Below are positions 35,006 to 43,662 of a stretch of DNA of 64,000 bases, piece after piece; position 1 is the first letter of the stretch; every line of letters starts with the position of its first letter. The notes under the pieces were generated by a model. That model worked only from the letters and a program-made list of their open reading frames with translations, did not search any database and was not told the origin of the DNA. Position numbers and translations under genes: made by a program. Location of the stretch: assembly GCA_022648295.1 (NCBI GenBank), contig JALCME010000019.1:1-64000 (forward strand), read 5' to 3'. Source of the DNA: Bacteroides sp. (lineage in GTDB: Bacteria; Bacteroidota; Bacteroidia; Bacteroidales; Bacteroidaceae).

Positions 35006-36214
35006 TTACCATTTATAATAAGGGTTGGTCAAAGTTGTATTTAATGGAGCTTCTTCATTAATATAAGGTAAAACGCGTGCAGCAAACAATAACCGCCCGA
35101 GATTGTATTCATCAAAAAGTTCGTCGGCGGGATCGAAGCTACTAATATGAACCCTACCCTGAGAATGAATAAAACGTTTATTACCAATGTACATCCCCAC
35201 ATGCACCACCCGCTCTTTACGATCAGCAGTAGCTTTGCGACCAAAGAAAATCAAATCACCCGGCTCCAGGTTACTAAAATCGGGAGCTATATCAATATGT
35301 TTACCCGTATAGGCCTGTTGGGAAGCGTCACGGGGAATGATGATATCATGCATAAAAAGAATGGTCCGCATAAAGCCACTACAATCCAATCCTTTAGATG
35401 AAGTGCCAGCCCAAAGATAAGGAACCCCTATCAGTGTACGAGCGGTAGCAATAATGCTAGCGGCATCTTGTTTTAAACCGGCTCTCCACTTGTCTTCGGG
35501 CATGGAAACAGATTTGAGTATATACCCTGTACGACCGTCGGGATAACCCACTTTATAAAAAGTACCTTTCGTACCCTCCCATTTTAAACGATCTCCGGCC
35601 ACAACATCAGATATGCTCTGGGAATGAGTATCCGGTTTGGAATATACAAAACTATAATGAGAGGTTACTATTATTTTTTCCGCGGTATTCCATGCATGTA
35701 ATTCATCTTTTGTCACCATATGAATACCATCCCTGTGTACCCATGCAATATAATTATCGGGAGTTTGAATACGATACCAGCCATCGTGTTGCAACACCCG
35801 CACCGGCATACCCATCAGTCCCTGCGTCGTCATTTCGGCTGAGAAATCAGGATCAACACGCAAGTTACATACAGATAGATTCACAATACCATAAGTCAAA
35901 TTCTTCAATTCAGCCTCATCGGGTAAGACTTTCAGGCAGTCCATAACTTCATAATTGGCTTTTGCAAGCCCTTTGAGCAATTCCGCTTTAGCCTCAGGAG
36001 AAGTAGTGACCCCTCTCAGCATCACTTTTTTCCCGGAAAAGGAATATGCAACGTCAAACAAAGCCACCCTCTTATCGGGAGCATAATGCTGTTTTAGACT
36101 AGCGGAAAGTTGTGCCACATCAGCGGGAATATCCTTATCCCCGATGACTTCAGAAGCCATTAAAGAAATTGAGGCAAAAAGGAACAAGGATAAAAGAGGA
36201 ATAAACTTTTTCAT
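35006..36214 (-). CDS. SH3 + NlpC/P60 murein endopeptidase, exported
   Basis: I chose the start MKKFIPLLSLFLFASISLMAS (36214), which begins a signal peptide; the ORF-track start adds 12 unlikely residues. The 402-residue protein has bacterial SH3-like domains (about 105-165 and 180-235) and a C-terminal NlpC/P60 domain with GLDCSGFMRT (Cys 278) and VVHVGMYIG (His). It resembles gamma-D-glutamyl-L-diamino acid endopeptidases that release L-Ala-D-Glu. It heads an operon with the dipeptide epimerase and the transglutaminase-like protein. A -7 element (CAAAGTTA on the plus strand, 36248-36255) lies upstream. Confidence 0.88.
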   Translation of the reverse strand: MKKFIPLLSLFLFASISLMASEVIGDKDIPADVAQLSASLKQHYAPDKRVALFDVAYSFSGKKVMLRGVTTSPEAKAELLKGLAKANYEVMDCLKVLPDEAELKNLTYGIVNLSVCNLRVDPDFSAEMTTQGLMGMPVRVLQHDGWYRIQTPDNYIAWVHRDGIHMVTKDELHAWNTAEKIIVTSHYSFVYSKPDTHSQSISDVVAGDRLKWEGTKGTFYKVGYPDGRTGYILKSVSMPEDKWRAGLKQDAASIIATARTLIGVPYLWAGTSSKGLDCSGFMRTILFMHDIIIPRDASQQAYTGKHIDIAPDFSNLEPGDLIFFGRKATADRKERVVHVGMYIGNKRFIHSQGRVHISSFDPADELFDEYNLGRLLFAARVLPYINEEAPLNTTLTNPYYKW

Positions 36215-36305
36215 CTTTTGAACGAGTTTGGGGGTTATTAATGTTAGCAAAGTTAGAGAAATATTCTAATTGAGATACATTCTTTCAGTAATTTTAAGCA
36301 AATAG

Positions 36306-36375
36306 TTATCATACTTCTACATTATACCCCTTGCTTACTATACCGACCAGAAGTACGAGAACAATGATAAGCAAG
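36306..36375. promoter_or_regulatory. Overlapping inverted repeats between the murein operon and rnpB
   Basis: TTATCATACTTCT (36306-36318) can pair with AGAAGT (36349-36354) and ATGATAA (36364-36370). Separately CTTGCTTA (36330-36337) can pair with TAAGCAAG (36368-36375). The second pair shares bases with the first, so the two structures are mutually exclusive. The location between divergent promoters suits an operator, but no regulator is known. Confidence 0.4.
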
Positions 36376-36394
36376 AAGAATTATAGACAAAATA

Positions 36395-36425
36395 TTGGAA
36401 CTATACCATAAAAAGCCTACCTTTG
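36395..36425 (+). promoter_or_regulatory. Promoter of RNase P RNA
   Basis: A -7 TACCTTTG (36418-36425) lies 19 bp after TTGG (36395-36398), or 20 bp after ATTG. The predicted start falls within a few bases of the 5' end of the RNA deduced from helix P1. Confidence 0.7.
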
Positions 36426-36434
36426 TCTCCAGAT

Positions 36435-36793
36435 AGCAGCTGGTCGGTCTGTCGCTTGTGCCTATGGCATATGAGGAAAGTCCGGGCAACACAGAGTATC
36501 CTACTTCCTAACAGAAAGCTGTCCGTGAGGGTAGAGTAACGCAGAAGAAAATAACCGCCATCCTTCTGGATGGTAAGGGTGAGAAGGCAGGGTAAGAGCC
36601 TGCCAGTCTTATGGCAACATAAGGGCTGTGCGTCTTAGGAGTTGTAAGGTCATGTAAACCGACGATGAGGGTTACTCGCCCGATGTCGGAGGGTGGACCG
36701 CTAAAGCTGATATGGTGACATACAGCTCAGATAAATGACAGACACCTTAATATTTTAGCTAAGGAACAGAACCCGGCTTATAGACCAACTGCT
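36435..36793 (+). ncRNA. rnpB: RNase P RNA (bacterial type A)
   Basis: The conserved core is visible: GAGGAAAGTCCGGGC near the 5' end (CR-I) and ACAGAACCCGGCTTATAGACC near the 3' end (CR-V). The ends pair as helix P1 (AGCAGCTGGTC with GACCAACTGCT, one mismatch), which sets the boundaries used here (about 359 nt). It is the catalytic subunit that trims tRNA 5' ends. Confidence 0.95.
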
Positions 36794-36819
36794 TTTTATT
36801 TATAGTTAAACTGCAAATT

Positions 36820-38145
36820 ATGCCCCGACGCATTACCACTCTCTGGAAATTTCTAACGTATGATATCTGGCGTATCACGGAAGATGAAGTTACCCGGACA
36901 ACTTTTTCTATTTATACTATTATTAAAACCATCTATCTTTGTATTAATCGTTTTACCAAGGATCGATTGATAAACAAAGCTTCTGCACTAACTTACAGTA
37001 CGCTACTCGCTATTGTTCCGATCTTGGCTATTCTATTTGCCATAGCACGTGGATTTGGTTTTAACAATCTGATGGAAAGCCAAATAAGAATGGGGTTAGG
37101 CATGCATAATGACACAACAGAAGTGATTCTACAGTTTGTCGACTCTTACCTATCGCAAACAAAAAGTGGGGTTTTCATTGGGATTGGTTTGATTATGTTA
37201 TTATGGACGGTACTCAATTTGATCGGTAACATTGAGACCACATTCAATAGGATATGGCAAGTGAAAAAAGCACGCAGTATGTATCGTAAGATAACCGACT
37301 ATTTTTCGATGTTTTTATTAATGCCAATCTTGATTGTTGTATCAAGTGGACTTTCCATCTTCATGAGCACAGCTTTAAAGAATATGGAAGACTTTGTATT
37401 GTTAGCCCCCATACTGAAATTCCTGATCCGACTTATTCCATTCGCATTGACTTGGCTGATGTTCACCGGCTTATATATCTTTATGCCAAATACCAAAGTT
37501 AAATTCAAACAGGCCTTCATATCCGGTGTTCTTGTGGGTACTGCCTACCAAGCCTTTCAAATGCTCTATATCAGCGGTCAGGTGTGGGTGTCACGTTATA
37601 ATGCCATATATGGTAGTTTCGCAGCATTACCTTTATTCCTGTTATGGTTGCAAACATCATGGACAATATGCCTATTCGGAGCTGAGCTGACCTATGCCGG
37701 ACAGAACATACGTAACTTCAGCTTTGATAAGGATACACAAAATATCAGCCGGCGTTACAGAGATTTTGTAGCTATACTTATCATGTCGCTCATTGCTAAG
37801 CAATTCGACAAGAATGATAAAGCTTATACAGCAGAAGAGATATCAGAGATCTGTCAAAGTCCCATACGGCTAACTCAACAAACACTTTACGAACTTCAGG
37901 AAATCAATTTAATCCATGAAGTGGTTTCAGACGAAAAGAGTGAAGACATTGGCTATCAGCCATCCATGGACACAAGCAAACTAAGTGTAGCCACAGTGCT
38001 GGAAAGATTGGATACCCATGGTTCGGAAGATTTTAAAATTGATAAAGAAGATGCCTTCAATGAACAGTGGAAGGCCTTGCTGCTTACTCGTGAAGAGTCT
38101 TTCAAGAAAGCCGGAACAATGCTATTGAAGGATCTCGTGATATAA
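36820..38145 (+). CDS. YihY/BrkB family membrane protein
   Basis: The 441-residue protein has about six membrane segments with the family marks LINKASALTYSTLLAIVPILAILFAIARGFG, VLNLIGNIETTFNRIWQVKKARS and FAALPLFLLWLQTSWTICLFGAELTYA. A C-terminal cytoplasmic tail of about 130 residues (ISRRYRDFVAILIMSLIAKQFD, EEISEICQSPIRLTQQTLYEL) resembles a winged helix found in some family members. The old name ribonuclease BN was a misassignment; transport of lipids or ions is suspected. The start is 27 bp after the rnpB 3' end. Confidence 0.88.
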   Translation: MPRRITTLWKFLTYDIWRITEDEVTRTTFSIYTIIKTIYLCINRFTKDRLINKASALTYSTLLAIVPILAILFAIARGFGFNNLMESQIRMGLGMHNDTTEVILQFVDSYLSQTKSGVFIGIGLIMLLWTVLNLIGNIETTFNRIWQVKKARSMYRKITDYFSMFLLMPILIVVSSGLSIFMSTALKNMEDFVLLAPILKFLIRLIPFALTWLMFTGLYIFMPNTKVKFKQAFISGVLVGTAYQAFQMLYISGQVWVSRYNAIYGSFAALPLFLLWLQTSWTICLFGAELTYAGQNIRNFSFDKDTQNISRRYRDFVAILIMSLIAKQFDKNDKAYTAEEISEICQSPIRLTQQTLYELQEINLIHEVVSDEKSEDIGYQPSMDTSKLSVATVLERLDTHGSEDFKIDKEDAFNEQWKALLLTREESFKKAGTMLLKDLVI

Positions 38146-38183
38146 AGACCACTCTATCTTATAAATCAGAAAAGTCGTTGTAT

Positions 38184-38786
38184 TTACTGAAATTGTATCA
38201 TCCGGCTAATATATTTGCCAATGATATCAAATTCAAGATTTACAATACTCCCAATTTTAATATTGTGAAAATTAGTATATTCATAAGTATACGGAATGAT
38301 AGCTACCTGAAATGTGTCATTCGTAGGGTTGCAGACCGTCAAACTCACCCCATTTACTGTAACAGATCCCTTGTCCACCGTGATGTATCCACGTTTTGCC
38401 ATCTCGCGGTCAAGAGCATACTGAAAAGTATAATAATAACTACCATCAGCATCTTTCACATCCACACAGGTAGCTGTTTCGTCAACATGCCCCTGCACAA
38501 TATGGCCATCAAGCCGACCATTCATTAGCATGCTACGCTCTACGTTTACTTCGTCACCTACTTTTAACAAGCCCAGATTAGAGCGAAGCAGAGTTTCTTT
38601 CATGGCAGTCACCGTATAAGTATCATCTTTCAACTTAACTACCGTAAGGCATACCCCATTATGAGAAATGCTTTGATCTATTTTTAACTCTGCCACAAAA
38701 GAACATTTAAAGGTAAAATGAACATTCTCTTGTTCCTTTATCATAGCCACCAGCGTGGCACATTCTTCTACTATTCCGGAAAACAT
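38184..38786 (-). CDS. ribE: Riboflavin synthase, alpha subunit
   Basis: The 200-residue protein is made of two lumazine-binding repeats: MFSGIVEECATLV with ISHNGVCLTVV (about 1-95), and GRLDGHIVQGHVDETATC with VNGVSLTV (about 97-190). It dismutates 6,7-dimethyl-8-ribityllumazine to riboflavin. No FMN riboswitch precedes it; the upstream region instead holds its own promoter and a separate small RNA unit. It converges on the YihY gene with a 38-bp gap and no clear terminator. Confidence 0.94.
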   Translation of the reverse strand: MFSGIVEECATLVAMIKEQENVHFTFKCSFVAELKIDQSISHNGVCLTVVKLKDDTYTVTAMKETLLRSNLGLLKVGDEVNVERSMLMNGRLDGHIVQGHVDETATCVDVKDADGSYYYTFQYALDREMAKRGYITVDKGSVTVNGVSLTVCNPTNDTFQVAIIPYTYEYTNFHNIKIGSIVNLEFDIIGKYISRMIQFQ

Positions 38787-38818
38787 ATCAATAGGATTAA
38801 AATTACAAACTTTTGCTG

Positions 38819-38851
38819 CAAAGATACGAAATCAATAGAACTTGGCACAAA
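38819..38851 (-). promoter_or_regulatory. Promoter of ribE
   Basis: On the minus strand a -33 TTTG (38851-38848) and a -7 TATCTTTG (38826-38819) are 21 bp apart. The -33 element lies in the T tract of the terminator of the upstream unit, so the two elements are fused. Confidence 0.65.
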
Positions 38852-38884
38852 AAAAGCGGGGCTTTTCACAAAGCCCCGCTTTTC
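38849..38884 (-). terminator. Strong intrinsic terminator upstream of ribE
   Basis: On the minus strand AAAGCGGGGCTTT-GTGA-AAAGCCCCGCTTTTTTTG gives a ten-base-pair GC-rich stem with a tetraloop and seven T. On the plus strand it would end in only four T, so it works mainly leftward. Confidence 0.88.
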
Positions 38885-38938
38885 AGTTTTCAATAGGTAT
38901 TAGTTTTTCTTAAGGTAAAAAGATTGTTTTCAGGATAA
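38849..38938 (-). ncRNA. Predicted small RNA between phoU and ribE
   Basis: A promoter on the minus strand (-33 TTTG 38976-38973, 21 bp, -7 TATATTTG 38951-38944) and the terminator at 38884-38849 define a transcript of about 90 nt. It contains no ATG, so it is unlikely to encode a peptide. It does not resemble any RNA family I can name. The alternative is that the terminator ends the phoU transcript and the promoter match is chance. Confidence 0.5.
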
Positions 38939-38943
38939 CGGCA

Positions 38944-38976
38944 CAAATATAAGAGCTTTCCTCGATACTCACCAAA
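38944..38976 (-). promoter_or_regulatory. Promoter of the predicted small RNA
   Basis: TTTG (38976-38973), a 21-bp spacer and TATATTTG (38951-38944) fit the Bacteroidetes consensus. No gene starts between it and the terminator. Confidence 0.6.
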
Positions 38977-39141
38977 TAAAAAAACATGTCTTATAACACA
39001 TTTTTGAAGTTTCTTTGGTTTTATTATCATTTCAAAGGAATTCTACCTATTTGTAGCCATTTCCGGAGACAAATATAGGACTATATTTAAATAAAATCTA
39101 AAATATCCCTAAAAAAGAGATTCACTCCTATCATTTTGGAA

Positions 39142-39816
39142 CTATTCTTCCGTATGGCCGCTATGCTTTAAAACCTTAGCATCAATAAAGAAAACGATCT
39201 CTTCTGCAATATTGTTAATATGGTCACCAGAGCGTTCCAATTTACGAAATACACTCACTAAATTCAAACTTGAAAGTACTGCATCTGAATGATTAGTGAT
39301 ATAATCCGCCAAGATAGTAGTTGCTTCAGCATTAATTTCATCAAGCAAATTATCTTTGGCAAATACAGAAGTAGCTATTTCCAAACTTTCTTCCTGAAGT
39401 GCCTTCTTGGCTAATTCCAACATGGACAACACTTGTTCCATCATTTCCTCCAAACGTAAATGTCGCAAAAGATCTGCATCCAGAGCCGGCTCATTACAAT
39501 TTAAAACAAAACGGGCTATGCCTTCAGCAAAGTCGCCCAAACGCTCCAAATTAGAATTAATCTTCAGCATGGCGAGAACGAAACGCAAATCAATGGCTAC
39601 AGGATTGTACAAAGCAATGATATCTTCCACGTCACTGTCTATTTTCAGTTCAAATGCGTTCACACGACGCTCGCGCACCAGCACTTGCTGAGCAAGCTCT
39701 TTATCAAAAGTGAGCACAGCCTCCCCTGCCCGATCTAATTGGCTATACACCAAATTCCACATTTCGTCTATCTCCTTTTTCAGCAAGACAAGTTCCGATT
39801 CGATAAATTTAACCAT
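39142..39816 (-). CDS. phoU: PhoU-like phosphate signalling regulator
   Basis: The 224-residue all-helical protein has two copies of the PhoU three-helix repeat, each with the metal-binding E/DxxxD pattern (about 85-105: VAIDLRFVLAMLKINSNLERLGDFAEGIARF; about 185-215: LNLVSVFRKLERSGDHINNIAEEIVFF). PhoU restrains phosphate uptake and PhoR signalling. No pst transporter gene lies directly upstream (the upstream 600 bp are non-coding), although phoU often ends a pst operon; the transporter is either elsewhere or outside this window. Confidence 0.92.
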   Translation of the reverse strand: MVKFIESELVLLKKEIDEMWNLVYSQLDRAGEAVLTFDKELAQQVLVRERRVNAFELKIDSDVEDIIALYNPVAIDLRFVLAMLKINSNLERLGDFAEGIARFVLNCNEPALDADLLRHLRLEEMMEQVLSMLELAKKALQEESLEIATSVFAKDNLLDEINAEATTILADYITNHSDAVLSSLNLVSVFRKLERSGDHINNIAEEIVFFIDAKVLKHSGHTEE

Positions 39817-40452
39817 ACACTTCTATTATTAAAATTATTATTCAATATACAATACACTATTCCATACCTCCATATACTTCAATAGTGAATAGACTTAGCG
39901 AGCATATTTGCCTCACCTACTATTATATAGGAGAATTTCATTTTTCAAAGATAATGAACCTATTCTATTTAGACCAAACACCTCGTAATATAATTTCCCT
40001 TCTCTTGATTAGTGAGTCTGCAAGCCGCATTTTCAATGCCATACCAATATACTTAAACAACTTACTCAACAACCACTTTTCCATAAAGGCCCATCGAAAT
40101 AAATTATACAAAGAAACATTACGGATATTAAGAGAATATGACTAATATTTGAAAGATGTATTTCAAATATGTTACAAACATGTTACAACAAAAAGATGCA
40201 CCTATCTGCATCCACTATACAACCATAAATACAACTGTATTCATGGTACAACTATTCACAACTAAACGCAAATAGACGCAAAAGATAGAGACATGGAAAA
40301 ATCAAAACAGGTAACACATCCGACCAAACTTACCTATTCAGTCACAAACCAAGATATTATAAAAAAGAACAGATATATTCCAAGCCAAATAGGGATAAAC
40401 GAAAAAATAGTCTTATTTTTGTAACCGAAAATATAAGATAAGATTAAGCATT
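39817..40452. other. Intergenic region between phoU and glnS
   Basis: This 636-bp AT-rich gap separates divergent genes. The only frame (39885-40145) has no ribosome binding site or family resemblance and was not accepted. A TATTTTTG (-7-like) element about 35 bp before glnS is the probable glnS promoter, without a clear -33 match. I see no repeat or RNA signature. Confidence 0.5.
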
Positions 40453-42192
40453 ATGGCAGAAATGAAAGGTGAAGAAACAGGTGAAAAAAAAAGCCTGAAT
40501 TTCATAGAGCAGATTGTAGAGAACGATTTGAAGGAAGGTAGAAATGAAGGAAAAGTTCAGACCCGCTTTCCACCGGAGCCAAACGGTTATCTCCATATCG
40601 GACACGCCAAAGCCATTTGTCTGGATTTTGGTATTGCTGCTGCACACGGTGGCATCTGCAATTTACGCTTTGACGACACCAACCCCACGAAAGAAGATGT
40701 AGAATACGTAGAAGCCATTAAAGAAGATATCCAATGGTTAGGTTATCAATGGGGACATGAATACTACGCATCCGACTATTTCCAGCAGTTATGGGATTTC
40801 GCCATACGCCTCATAAAAGAAGGGAATGCTTATATTGATGAACAAACATCAGAACAAATAGCACAACAAAAAGGTACCCCTACCCAGCCGGGTATTGAGA
40901 GTCCATACCGTAATCGCCCGAAGGAAGAAAGCCTTGATCTTTTTCAAAAGATGAATAAGGGTGAAATCGTTGAAGGAGCCATGGTACTTCGTGCTAAAAT
41001 AGATATGGCCAGTCCGAATATGCATTTTCGCGATCCAATTATCTATCGGGTGGTAAATCACCCGCACCATCGTACAGGAACAAAATGGAAAGCATACCCG
41101 ATGTATGACTTTGCGCACGGACAAAGCGACTATTTCGAAGGAGTAACCCATTCTCTTTGTACCTTGGAGTTTGTCCCCCATCGTCCTCTCTATGATTTAT
41201 TTGTAGATTGGGTAAAAGAAGGAAAGGATCTGAATGATAACCGTCCTCACCAGATAGAGTTCAATAAGCTCAATCTAAGCTATACGCTCATGAGTAAGCG
41301 TAATCTGCTGATCTTGGTAAAAGAGGGCTTAGTCAATGGTTGGGATGATCCGCGTATGCCGACCATATGCGGTTTCCGGCGCCGGGGTTATTCTCCGGAA
41401 TCTATCCACAAATTTATAGATAAAATAGGTTATACCACATACGATGCTCTCAATGAGTTTGCATTATTGGAAAGCGCAGTACGTGAAGACTTGAATGTAC
41501 GGGCAACCCGCATATCCGCCGTTATCAATCCGGTAAAACTAATTATTACCAATTATCCCGAAGATGAAGTGGAGAATTTAGAAGCTATTAATAATCCGGA
41601 AAATCCGACAGAAGGCACCCATATCATAGAGTTTGGCCGTGAACTCTGGATGGAACGGGAAGATTTCATGGAAGATGCTCCAAAGAAATATTTCCGTATG
41701 ACTCCGGGACAAGAAGTACGTCTGAAAAATGCATATATCGTAAAATGCACCGGGTGCAAGAAAAACGAAGATGGTGAAATCACCGAAGTTTATTGCGAAT
41801 ATGATCCAAGGACTAAGAGTGGAATGCCAGAAGCAAACCGCAAAGTAAAAGGTACGCTTCACTGGGTAAGTTGCGCACACTGCTTTAAAGCTGAAGTAAG
41901 GCTTTATGATCGTTTATGGAAAGTAGAGAATCCTCGGGATGAATTAGCTGCTATTCGTGAAGTCAAGAACTGCGATGCTCTGGAGGCCATGAAAGATATC
42001 ATTAACCCTGATTCTTTACATATACTATCCCACTGCTATATTGAGAGGTATGCAGCAAATATGAAACCACTTTCCTATTTGCAATTTCAGCGTATCGGAT
42101 ACTTCAACGTAGATCCGGATTCTACTCCAGAGAAGATGGTGTTTAATAGAACTGTGGGACTAAAAGATACATGGGGAAAAATAAACAAATAA
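40453..42192 (+). CDS. glnS: Glutaminyl-tRNA synthetase
   Basis: The 579-residue class I synthetase shows TRFPPEPNGYLHIGHAKAICLDFG with HIGH at 48-51, FDDTNPTKEDVEYVEAIKEDI, the MSKRNL signature near residue 278, and the anticodon-binding beta-barrel region to the C-terminus. It charges tRNA-Gln directly, so the indirect GatCAB route would not be required. An apparently zinc-binding insert (CTGCKKNEDGE, CAHCF) is present, as in Bacteroidetes relatives. It leads a tight operon with the TPR gene (26-bp gap) and dedA. Confidence 0.96.
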   Translation: MAEMKGEETGEKKSLNFIEQIVENDLKEGRNEGKVQTRFPPEPNGYLHIGHAKAICLDFGIAAAHGGICNLRFDDTNPTKEDVEYVEAIKEDIQWLGYQWGHEYYASDYFQQLWDFAIRLIKEGNAYIDEQTSEQIAQQKGTPTQPGIESPYRNRPKEESLDLFQKMNKGEIVEGAMVLRAKIDMASPNMHFRDPIIYRVVNHPHHRTGTKWKAYPMYDFAHGQSDYFEGVTHSLCTLEFVPHRPLYDLFVDWVKEGKDLNDNRPHQIEFNKLNLSYTLMSKRNLLILVKEGLVNGWDDPRMPTICGFRRRGYSPESIHKFIDKIGYTTYDALNEFALLESAVREDLNVRATRISAVINPVKLIITNYPEDEVENLEAINNPENPTEGTHIIEFGRELWMEREDFMEDAPKKYFRMTPGQEVRLKNAYIVKCTGCKKNEDGEITEVYCEYDPRTKSGMPEANRKVKGTLHWVSCAHCFKAEVRLYDRLWKVENPRDELAAIREVKNCDALEAMKDIINPDSLHILSHCYIERYAANMKPLSYLQFQRIGYFNVDPDSTPEKMVFNRTVGLKDTWGKINK

Positions 42193-42218
42193 AGATTTTA
42201 ATAGGAGTAAAATAACTA

Positions 42219-43640
42219 ATGACTAATAAAAACTTGTTATCCGAAAGAGATAGGGAATTACAAGAATTTGCCGAACAATACGAAAAAGCAAAGGCAGAAA
42301 ACAAGCCTTATTATCTGGATGCAGATGATATGGCAGAACTGGCCAATTGGTACGGTTTAAAAAAAGAATTTGATAAAGCTCTTGATATAGCAGAATATGG
42401 AGTAAGATTGCATCCGGAAAGTACTGCACTACATGTTGAGCTAGCTTACTTACTTTTAGATAATGAACAGAAAGAAAGAGCATTCCAGATCACAGAAAAG
42501 ATCGAAGAAAAAGACTTACCGGAGGTAAAAGTGCTGCGCGCCCGTTTACTTCTAAGTATAGATAAAAAGGCCGACGCAGAGAAGTTACTCGATACCATTG
42601 AAGAAAAAGACAGTCTGGCAAATATGGTTGAAGTGGCATATATGTATCTTGATGCAGGATATCCAGATAGAGCATTAGAATGGTTGAGACCGGGTATAAA
42701 AAAATATGCTAACGACGAAGCTTATATGGCAGTCAGAGGAGATAGCTATTATGCCAAAGGTATGATAAAACCCGCGGCCGCCCTATACAATAAATTAATA
42801 GACCAAGATCCTTACTCCGCCCCTTACTGGTTTGGATTGGCAAAGTGTTATTTTGAACAAAAAAAATACGATAAGGCTATTGAAGCTTGTGACTATGCTT
42901 TAATCGGTGACGATGAATATGCAGATGTCTATGTCTTGAAAGGACATTGTTTCTATCAGTTAGGCAACGAAGAGGAAGCATTGAAGTGTTACCAACAGGC
43001 AAAAAAGTACAATGGGATAGGCCCTGATTTCATTTATACCTACATAGGGTTAGGTCATGTTACGAAAGGTGAATGGAAAGAGGGCTATGAGAATCTAGAA
43101 AAAGCAATCGAAACGAATACTGAAGGTGAAAGTAATCCCAACCTATCCAGTCTTTATGCCAATGCCGGACTTTGTCTTTCTAAAATGGGGAAAAAGAGGA
43201 AAGCTCACCAGTATTGTAAAAAAGCTCATCTATTATCACCAGAAGACCCAGGGTCTTACCTGATTGAGGGACGTATATATATAGAAGAAGGGGATTTTGA
43301 AAAAGGCTTGGAACAATGGACAAAAGCCATTAATTATTCCCCAAATGCAGATACATGGCACGAAATGGGAATGCATAGCATGGAAATAGGACAATTGGAC
43401 TATGCAAAAATGGCTTTTGAACAAGTGCGTAAACTAAATCCGAAGTTTGAGAGTATCAATGAAAAACTTACTATTGTTTATTTAGCACTACATGATAAAA
43501 AGAACTTTTTGAAATATAATAAAAAGTGTATTCATCCCATAAACATGGAAGAGTTGGAAATGATGCAACAAGTTCTAACCGATGAAAATCATGAAGAACT
43601 AGCCAGCTACATTCAAAAGATGCTCAAAACATTAAAATAA
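42219..43640 (+). CDS. Tetratricopeptide repeat protein
   Basis: The 473-residue protein lacks a signal peptide and consists of about ten TPR-like helical pairs (for example LANWYGLKKEFDKALDIAEYGVRLHPES, AKCYFEQKKYDKAIEACDYALIGDDEYADVY, GRIYIEEGDFEKGLEQWTKAINYSPNADT). It is therefore a cytoplasmic protein-protein interaction scaffold. Its partner is unknown. Cotranscription with glnS and dedA does not reveal a specific job. Confidence 0.88.
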   Translation: MTNKNLLSERDRELQEFAEQYEKAKAENKPYYLDADDMAELANWYGLKKEFDKALDIAEYGVRLHPESTALHVELAYLLLDNEQKERAFQITEKIEEKDLPEVKVLRARLLLSIDKKADAEKLLDTIEEKDSLANMVEVAYMYLDAGYPDRALEWLRPGIKKYANDEAYMAVRGDSYYAKGMIKPAAALYNKLIDQDPYSAPYWFGLAKCYFEQKKYDKAIEACDYALIGDDEYADVYVLKGHCFYQLGNEEEALKCYQQAKKYNGIGPDFIYTYIGLGHVTKGEWKEGYENLEKAIETNTEGESNPNLSSLYANAGLCLSKMGKKRKAHQYCKKAHLLSPEDPGSYLIEGRIYIEEGDFEKGLEQWTKAINYSPNADTWHEMGMHSMEIGQLDYAKMAFEQVRKLNPKFESINEKLTIVYLALHDKKNFLKYNKKCIHPINMEELEMMQQVLTDENHEELASYIQKMLKTLK

Positions 43641-43662
43641 TAATAACCATATTCTAAAATAA

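Noticed and set aside
38787-38950. FMN riboswitch ahead of ribE
   Set aside because: No conserved RFN-element helices or motifs are present; the hairpin there is a simple terminator.
39885-40145. 86-codon plus ORF between phoU and glnS
   Set aside because: No ribosome binding site, promoter or family resemblance; composition is like the non-coding surroundings.
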